Positions 58,069 through 64,000 of a DNA stretch of 64,000 nt are shown here, one piece after another. Origin of the DNA: Notamacropus eugenii (taxonomy: Eukaryota; Chordata; Mammalia; Diprotodontia; Macropodidae); assembly GCF_028372415.1 (NCBI RefSeq), contig NC_092872.1, positions 513,174,224 through 513,238,223 of the forward strand, in the 5' to 3' direction. Position numbers and translations under genes: made by a program. Position 1 is the first letter of the stretch. Each line of letters opens with the position of its first letter. A model generated the notes under the pieces. It saw only the letters and a list, made by a program, of their open reading frames with translations, had not been told where the DNA came from and made no database searches.

Positions 58069-58317
58069 TTTGTTGTTGTTTAGTCATGTTCAACTCTTCA
58101 TGATTCCATTTTGGGGTTTTCTTGGTAAAGATACTGCAGTGGTTTGCTATTTTTCTTCCCTAGTTCATATTACAGATGAAGAAACTGAGGCAAACAGAAT
58201 TAAGTGACTTAACCAGGGTCATCCAGTTAGTAAGTGTTTGAAGTTGGATTTGAATGGAAGAGGAGTCTTCCTGACTTCAGGCTCAGCATTCTAACCACTG
58301 TGCCACCTAGCTGCCCT
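58069..58317 (-). repeat. RTE-tailed tRNA-SINE (MAR1-like), full length, antisense
   Basis: TTGTTGTTGTTTAGTCATG tail end, TTGGGGTTTTCTTGGTAAAG, GAAACTGAGGCAAACAGAAT, CTGTGCCACCTAGCTGCCC. Confidence 0.88.
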
Positions 58318-58364
58318 AAATCTCACAATAAATTTAAGCATTTATACCCACTACCACTTGTGTG

Positions 58365-58600
58365 TGGAGAGACTAGCATTGGAGTGAGGAACACTTGAAT
58401 TCAAATTTGGGCTCAGATATTAAATGTGTGATTTTGTGGCATCACTTAACTACTGTTTGCCTCAGTTTCCTCTTCTGTAAAATGGAGACAATAATAGCAC
58501 CCCTATCTTAGAGTTGTGAGGATCAAATGAGAGAATAATTGTAAACCCTCATCACGATGCCAGAAGCATAGTAAGCTATGTAAAAATCTTCGGTGACGAT
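58365..58600 (+). repeat. MIR SINE
   Basis: CTAGCATTGGAGTGAGGAAC, GTTTCCTCTTCTGTAAAATG, GTTGTGAGGATCAAATGAGA, AGAAGCATAGTAAGCTATGT. A short reversed MIR piece follows at 58790-58900. Confidence 0.7.
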
Positions 58601-59043
58601 GCTGATGACTACCACCTCTAATATATATCGGCTGTGTGAACCAGGCTGTAAGCTGTGGAGCAGGCACAGACCTATGGTCTCCAGAGTTTTTTATGCCTTT
58701 GAAATCATAGGTCTGGTCTTCAAAACAAAACAAAACTACCAGTACTATTGCTACTATTGTCACTACTATCACCAGCTCACATTTCTACAGCAGTTTAAGA
58801 TCCTAACAAGAGCCCTTGGGAGGCTGGTAGTGTCACTATTATCATTCTCATTCTACAGATGAAGACACTAAGGCTTGTGGGAGTTGTGATTAACCTACTC
58901 TTATACAACTACTGGTATTTGAGGCAGAATTTAACAAGTGCCTTCTTTTTTCCTAAACTATTTCTTCCTTTGTTCTCAGCAAAGTGTACTTCTTGGATTC
59001 TGGTTACTGAAAATTTCAATAAAGGAAAAATATATTACTTAAT

Positions 59044-59157
59044 GAGGCAGGAGCAGTGGATAGAGTACCAGGCCTGGAGTCAGGAAGATATGAGTTCAAA
59101 TTCAGCCTCAAACACTTACTAACTGTGTGACCCTGAGCAAGTCACTTAACCCTATTT
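59044..59157 (+). repeat. MAR1-like SINE, 5' half (split copy)
   Basis: AGCAGTGGATAGAGTACCAG, GAGTCAGGAAGATATGAGTT, GTGTGACCCTGAGCAAGTCA. It breaks off in ACTTAACCCTATTT, and the 3' half resumes at 59704. Confidence 0.85.
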
Positions 59158-59513
59158 ATCAGGAATACGTAGGAAGGCCTGCTGTACAGGTTCTTAGATC
59201 TGCTTTTCTAAAAGGAAAGCAACTTTTGAGGGGTCAGCAATCTACTTCAATCAAGCACATGTATCATTCACTTAGTTCAGGGGGAAAAATCAGCACCCTG
59301 AACTTCAGAGAAAATACAAACAGAAATTACAAGCAGAAATTACAAACAGAAAGACCAGCAGATAGGGCTTCCAACAGACAATGCATACATCATTACCAGA
59401 GAGAGAAGCACCATATATATACATATATATATATATATACATATATCTATATATATACATATATGTATATATACATATATCTATATATCTATATCTATAT
59501 CTATCTATCTATC

Positions 59514-59560
<47 letters not shown>

Positions 59561-59703
59561 TCTTTTCAGGGCTGGAGGGCATAATAACTCTTGTGACCTA
59601 GTGCCTCATTAGAAATTAACAAAAGGTGTCTAAGACCTATTAATGGGCAGGGAAGATCTTTAACTCTTCCCCCCACTCATCATTAATCTTACATTAACTT
59701 TAT
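59158..59703. mobile_element. Unclassified 546-bp insertion within a SINE
   Basis: It splits a MAR1-like SINE and is flanked by ACCCTATTT (59149-59157) and ACCCTGTTT (59704-59712), a likely 9-bp target duplication with one change. Inside are short direct repeats around GAAATTACAAACAGAAA (59320-59360), a 150-bp TA-rich tract, and a terminal block with GACCTAGTGCCTCATTAG. I do not recognise the family. ORFs across the TA tract are artefacts. Confidence 0.6.
59411..59560. repeat. (TA)n / (TATC)n microsatellite
   Basis: About 150 bp of ATATAC, TATC and pure TA units, ending in an uninterrupted TA run of about 40 bp. It is probably unstable and hard to sequence. Confidence 0.95.
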
Positions 59704-59832
59704 ACCCTGTTTGCCTCAGTTTCCTCATCTGTAAAATGAGCTGGAGAAGGAAATGACAACCCACTCCATTATCTTTGCCAAAAAAAACCCAAATGGAGTC
59801 CTAAAGAGTCAGACATGACTGAACAACAATAA
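59704..59832 (+). repeat. MAR1-like SINE, 3' half (split copy)
   Basis: CAGTTTCCTCATCTGTAAAA, GAGCTGGAGAAGGAAATGAC, GTCAGACATGACTGAACAAC. It completes the copy that starts at 59044. Confidence 0.85.
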
Positions 59833-60640
59833 ATTTTTCTTAATCCTCTTCCTTCCACAAGCTTAACTTTAGCAAGAAAGGTATAAAAATAGCCAGATTA
59901 ATAAATTTACCATTTTCTCTTCCTTTTTTTTGCTGGCTATATCTTTAGTCGTGACCTAGAAAAGCTTAAAATACAGTATTCAAGACATCATCTTTTAACT
60001 GTCACATTAATTACAAATGATCATTCCAGAAAATATAGGTACAACCTAGGAAAGTAAAATGTGTTTATATTCTATTTTTATCTCCAAATATTATAATATA
60101 CTAAGAGGTTGGTGATTTCATTTGTGTGGAAACTCCCTCCAGCAAAGTGAATGACAAACCTTTCATACAATAGAACACTATTTCTTAAACTTTTTCCACT
60201 CATGACTCTTATCCTCAGCTCCCTTCCCACCCCACCCCCCAGAAATTTTTACATGAGCCAGGTATATAGGTATATGAAATAGGTATGCAAATAAAACATT
60301 TACTGATAATAAATCATAAAGAAATTGATTTTAAAACAATTCTTTAGTATACATATAATTTTACCATTTATTAAAGAAGAAAGCAAATTTGCATACTAAG
60401 GAGATGGATTTGCTTGTTTATTTTTGCATAAAGAACTAAATCTTGTCGGATTATTTGATACTGCAGGATGTAAAGTATCTTCAACACTTTTCAGAGTTGA
60501 TTGATATTTTCATTTTATAATTGTCAATGCCAAGAACGCCACTTGGCAGAAATGCAAAATACAAAATGGCAGAAGTATGTTTAGGAACATTTCAGAAGTT
60601 GTTGGAAATTCTTTCCTAATTTCAAGCCAAAATTCATTTA
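59833..60640. other. No recognisable feature
   Basis: AT-rich DNA with nothing supportable. Confidence 0.4.
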
Positions 60641-60647
60641 AGAAATT

Positions 60648-60705
60648 ATATCCCCAGTGCTTAGCACAGTGTCTGGCAAATAGTAGGAACTTAATAAGTG
60701 TACAT
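60648..60705 (+). mobile_element. L2 3' terminus
   Basis: ATCCCCAGTGCTTAGCACAG and AGTAGGAACTTAATAAGTG. Confidence 0.7.
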
Positions 60706-60941
60706 ACAACCTGGACATCTGCACATCTTCCTTGCCACCAACCCCACTTTGCTTCCTCATCCTCAGGCCATCCCTTCAGAGACCATAGTCTGCTACCAAA
60801 GGGAGTTTGAATTCACTAAGCTTTGGAACTTCACCCTGGAGCTAAGCTGTTTTATACTCCCCTTGTCCTTTGCCTCCCCCCATCCCCCTTCTTTCTTGAT
60901 AAGAATCAAATCTATACTACTGTGATTTTTGGAATTTTTGT

Positions 60942-61192
60942 TGTGTAGTTATTTCAGTCATGTCCAATTCTTCATGACCCCATTTGGTTTTTGTTTCTTT
61001 ATTGGCAAAGATACCGGAGTGGTTTGTCATTTCCTTCTCCAACTCATTTTACAGATGAGGAAATTGAGGCAAAGTGGGTGAACTGACTTGCCCAGGGTCA
61101 TACAGCTAGTAAGTGTCTGAGGACAGATTTGAATTCAGGAAGATGAGCCTCCAGGCCTGGTGCTCTATCCACTGTGCCACCTAGCTGCCCAA
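60942..61192 (-). repeat. RTE-tailed tRNA-SINE (MAR1-like), full length, antisense
   Basis: TTGTTGTGTAGTTATTTCAG tail, ATGACCCCATTTGGTTTTTG, TTACAGATGAGGAAATTGAG, CTATCCACTGTGCCACCTAG. Confidence 0.88.
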
Positions 61193-61453
61193 TAATATGG
61201 TACCAACCTAAATATGAATTTGGTTGCCTCTCAGTATTTAATATTTCAACTTTTCTGCATTTTTGTTAGGTTTTTATGTCCTAAAATATGGTGTGCTCTT
61301 GTAAAGATAACATATATAGCTTAGAAAAAAAATATGTATGTGTATGTATATAAGTACACATACACACATATATATATATGTATATATGAAAACCTTTCTG
61401 TTTTCATTCAGTAATTGCCATAGATCTATCATCTTTTAAAAAATTCAGTTCAG

Positions 61454-62253
61454 CACTAATTCATTGTTGGTGGAGCTGTGAGCGCATCCAACCATTCTGG
61501 AGAGCAATTTGGAACTATGCCCAAAGGGCTACAAAAATGTGCATACCCTTTGACCCAGCAATATCGCTACTAGGACTATATCCCCAAGAGATCATAAAAA
61601 TGGGAAAGGGTCCCACATGTACAAAAATATTTATAGCAGCACTCTATGTAGTTGCCAAAAACTGGAAGTCAGGGGGATGTCCATCAATTGGGGAATGGCT
61701 GAATAAATTATGGTATATGAATGTAATGGAGTACTATTGTGCCATAAGAAATGATGAACAAGAAGACTTCAGAGAGGCCTGGAAGGACTTATATGACCTG
61801 ATGCTGAGTGAAAGGAGCAGAACCAGGAGAACTTTATGCATAGCAACAACCACAGTGTGTGAGAGTTTTTTCTGGTAGACTTAGATTTTTGTAATAACAT
61901 AAGAACTTCTGAAAAAAAAAAAAATCCCAATGGAGGACCTCAAGGCAAAATGCCTTCCACACTCAGAGAGAGAAATATGGAAGTCACTCACATAATGTAG
62001 CAGATCATGTTTGTGTATGTGTACCTGTTTGTGTATCATGTTCTGATTTGTTATACGGATTCTTTCATTTATCTTAGTCTGACTACATAGCATGACTATA
62101 GTGAAAATATACTCAATAGGAAAGTATATGTAGAATCTATACAGAATTGTATGCAGTCGTGGGGAGGGAGGGAGGTAAAGGGGGGTGGGTGGGGAGGGAT
62201 AAAATCGCAATTGTATGGCAGTGATTGTTAAACATTAAAAAAATAATAAAAAA
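61454..62253 (+). mobile_element. 5'-truncated LINE-1 with intact ORF2 C-terminal frame
   Basis: The insert is flanked by a perfect 16-bp duplication, AAAAAATTCAGTTCAG, at 61438-61453 and 62254-62269, preceded by TTTT, which fits the L1 endonuclease site. An open frame runs from 61456 to the TAG at 61876-61878 (140 codons). It starts with CWWSCERIQPFW (residues 4-15), carries IPFDPA and MEYYCAIRND, and matches the C-terminus of mammalian L1 ORF2. A 3' UTR with a G-rich tract (62161-62199) and an A-rich tail complete it. It looks young relative to its neighbours. It encodes no functional enzyme. Confidence 0.92.
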
Positions 62254-62459
62254 AAAAAATTCAGTTCAGGTCTTTGCTTCTAGAAAGGGCAAGCTAATCA
62301 ACTCCCTTATGGATCAAGTCACCATTTCTGTGATCCCCCTCAGACCAAAATTCCATCTGGTGAGCACTCTTCTTTGCTAATATTGAATACAGGCATCTTG
62401 AGGAAAGGGACTAACTCACTTTTGTCTTTCTATCCCCAGAATGGGAGACATAGTAGGGA

Positions 62460-62752
62460 ATAGATTAGCTTCACATCTCTTCCTGTTGAAATCTTTCTTT
62501 CTTGAAGAACTTGTTCTAGAGCTATCTCTTCCATGAAGCTTTGCCTTACCCTTCCCAACCAGAAGTGATCCCTCCCTCTTTCCATCCCAACCTCTTCGAT
62601 GTACTTAATCGTATTTTTATTTGAATACACTTTCTTTCTCCCTACCAGATTGTAAATACTTTGTGGACAAAGATTGTGTCATTTTTCATTTTTGCATCCC
62701 CTGTGACTCATCCAGGTAGCCTGCACTTAATAAATGATTGTTCAATTGACTT
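62460..62752 (+). mobile_element. L2 LINE 3' region, sense
   Basis: TTCCATGAAGCTTTGCCTTA, CCAGATTGTAAATACTTTGT, GCATCCCCTGTGACTCATCC, CTTAATAAATGATTGTTCAA. Confidence 0.75.
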
Positions 62753-62844
62753 TCCTTTAATTTATGTGGTGGCCGTGACAGTCTATGTGCTGAGCTGGTA
62801 TCCCATGAAGCACATGTTTTAAAAGCATTAATACTGCCTTTGAG

Positions 62845-62955
62845 AAGCATTGAGGCATAATAGATGAAGTCCTGGCCATGAAGCGGTGGAAACTGGGTTC
62901 TGTTCCTGCATCTGACACAGCCTGGCTTTGTGACCTTGGGCAATTTTCGAAGACT
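62845..62955 (+). repeat. tRNA-headed / MIR-like SINE, partial
   Basis: GAGGCATAATAGATGAAGTC head, CTGTTCCTGCATCTGACACA, TGTGACCTTGGGCAATTTTC. Confidence 0.6.
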
Positions 62956-63080
62956 GGAAATAGAACAGATGCAAATTTGCATAAGTAATTTCCTCACCAA
63001 AACTTCTCTACACTGCTAAAATCAGAGGTCCAATACAAATCTCTTTTTTAAACCCTTTTTTCCACCCTACGTTTCTAAAT

Positions 63081-63315
63081 ATTGTTGTGGTTCAAACATT
63101 GTATCAGAGTCTTTGGGACCCCATGGACCCCACAGGGTTTTCCTGGCAAAGATACTGGAGTGGTTTTGCTATTTCCTTCCTCAGCTCATTTTACAGACTA
63201 GGAAACTGAGGCAAACAGGATTAAGTGACTTGTCCAGGGTCATACAGCTAGTAAGTGTCTGAGGCCAAATTTAAACTCATGAAAGTCAGTCTTCCTGGCT
63301 CCATGCCCGGTCCTC
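63081..63315 (-). repeat. RTE-tailed tRNA-SINE (MAR1-like), antisense
   Basis: ATTGTTGTGGTTCAAACATT, GGCAAAGATACTGGAGTGGT, TTACAGACTAGGAAACTGAG, CATACAGCTAGTAAGTGTCT. The head end is degraded. ORFs over it are artefacts. Confidence 0.8.
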
Positions 63316-63695
63316 TTTTTAAATATACTTCTACCCAAAGGAATATACTTCTAAACTTTACTTTTCTAAATATGCTCCCTTGTAACAGAGAAAAACAAGC
63401 AAAAGTGAACAACTCAGTGACTGTGAGTGTACATAACATTTCATATCTGCAGCACTCCACTTTTTTTTCCAAGAAGAGGAAAGTATGTTTTGTCACTTGT
63501 CCATGGGACCCAAGGTTGTATCCAGTGACTATTAAAAGAACCTGGGGAGGAGCTTCCAGCATGTTGCGTCCATCCTTCATGATTTTTTGGAAAGAAATAG
63601 GTAAGCATCACATTGGATGATAGGGCATGGACAACTTGCAATTTGCCCATTAATGCAATACAGATTCTTTGAAGTGTCATTAAGTGGTAGTATTA
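63316..63695. other. No recognisable feature
   Basis: Overlapping ORFs on both strands (63248-63680) have no recognisable domain and partly cover SINE sequence. Confidence 0.4.
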
Positions 63696-63795
63696 GTTTA
63701 TAAATTCTTTGAGGGTAAGGATTATTTATAATTTTAATTTTTGTTCTCTCTAGTACTTAGCACAGTTTCTGCTTTTAATAAATGTTTCTTTATTG
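63696..63795 (+). mobile_element. L2 3' terminus
   Basis: TAAATTCTTTGAGGGTAAGG, AGTACTTAGCACAGTTTCTG, TTTAATAAATGTTTCTTTAT. Confidence 0.65.
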
Positions 63796-64000
63796 GTTAG
63801 ATATTCAGATGAAGTTATTGCTAAGACAGTAAGAAATATGGGCTAGGAGCTCTGTTGTTAATACCCAAGTCTTCAGTTCCAAGTTTAAAAAGCAGTACCC
63901 GTCTCCCATAGGAGTAAAATCCTCTTCTGACCCCTCTACAACATGGGTTGAGTAATTATTACAACTGTATGAAAAGATGAGCTGAGAAGTGATGAAAAAT

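Noticed and set aside
59127..59612. 161-codon ORF rich in Tyr and Ile
   Set aside because: It is the translation of a TA/TAC microsatellite plus SINE and insert sequence.
61537..61878. 113-codon ORF as a possible host gene
   Set aside because: It is the C-terminal end of L1 ORF2 (IPFDPA and MEYYCAIRND blocks) in a 5'-truncated insertion.

Overview
The window is 64 kb of nuclear DNA from a non-eutherian therian mammal, most likely a marsupial. That placement is an inference. It rests on the dominant SINE, a tRNA-headed element that begins GGGCAGCTAGGTGG and often ends in an RTE/BovB-like tail with CAACAACAA, on the many L2-clade LINE 3' ends, on LINE-1 3' ends of a non-eutherian type, and on a ZNF217 protein that is clearly orthologous to the human one but diverged. 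The species cannot be named from the sequence.

The only protein-coding gene I can support is ZNF217, on the + strand. A CpG island (about 15.64-16.48 kb) holds the promoter and a non-coding first exon that ends at 16459. After a 14.3-kb first intron, exon 2 (30772-32534) carries the start codon and five C2H2 fingers. Exon 3 (35264-35389) carries finger 6. Exon 4 (36183-37751) carries fingers 7 and 8 and two CtBP-binding motifs. Exon 5 (41466-41599) carries the last 35 codons and the stop. Exon 6 (from 42759) is 3' UTR. All coding junctions keep frame and give a 1,067-residue protein. The known role of ZNF217 is as a DNA-binding transcriptional repressor in CoREST/LSD1/CtBP complexes.

Layout: 0-15 kb is upstream DNA filled with old SINEs, L2 and L1 fragments. 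15.2-17.2 kb is the GC-rich promoter region. 17.2-24.7 kb is an unusually repeat-poor part of intron 1. 24.7-30.7 kb is the repeat-bearing end of intron 1. 30.8-45 kb holds the exons, with repeats in introns 2 and 4. 46-64 kb is downstream DNA made almost entirely of repeats: a decayed L1 mosaic, many SINEs, a decamer minisatellite, a SINE split by an unidentified insert, and one 5'-truncated L1 with a perfect target-site duplication.

No tRNA, rRNA, CRISPR or second protein-coding gene was found, and I do not see a convincing new biological system. The observations most worth following up are the predicted control features of ZNF217 (upstream ORFs, a 3' UTR intron just after the stop codon, miR-200 and miR-24 8-mer sites) and several nested or unusual repeats. 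Repeat families are named from remembered consensus features, not from a database search.
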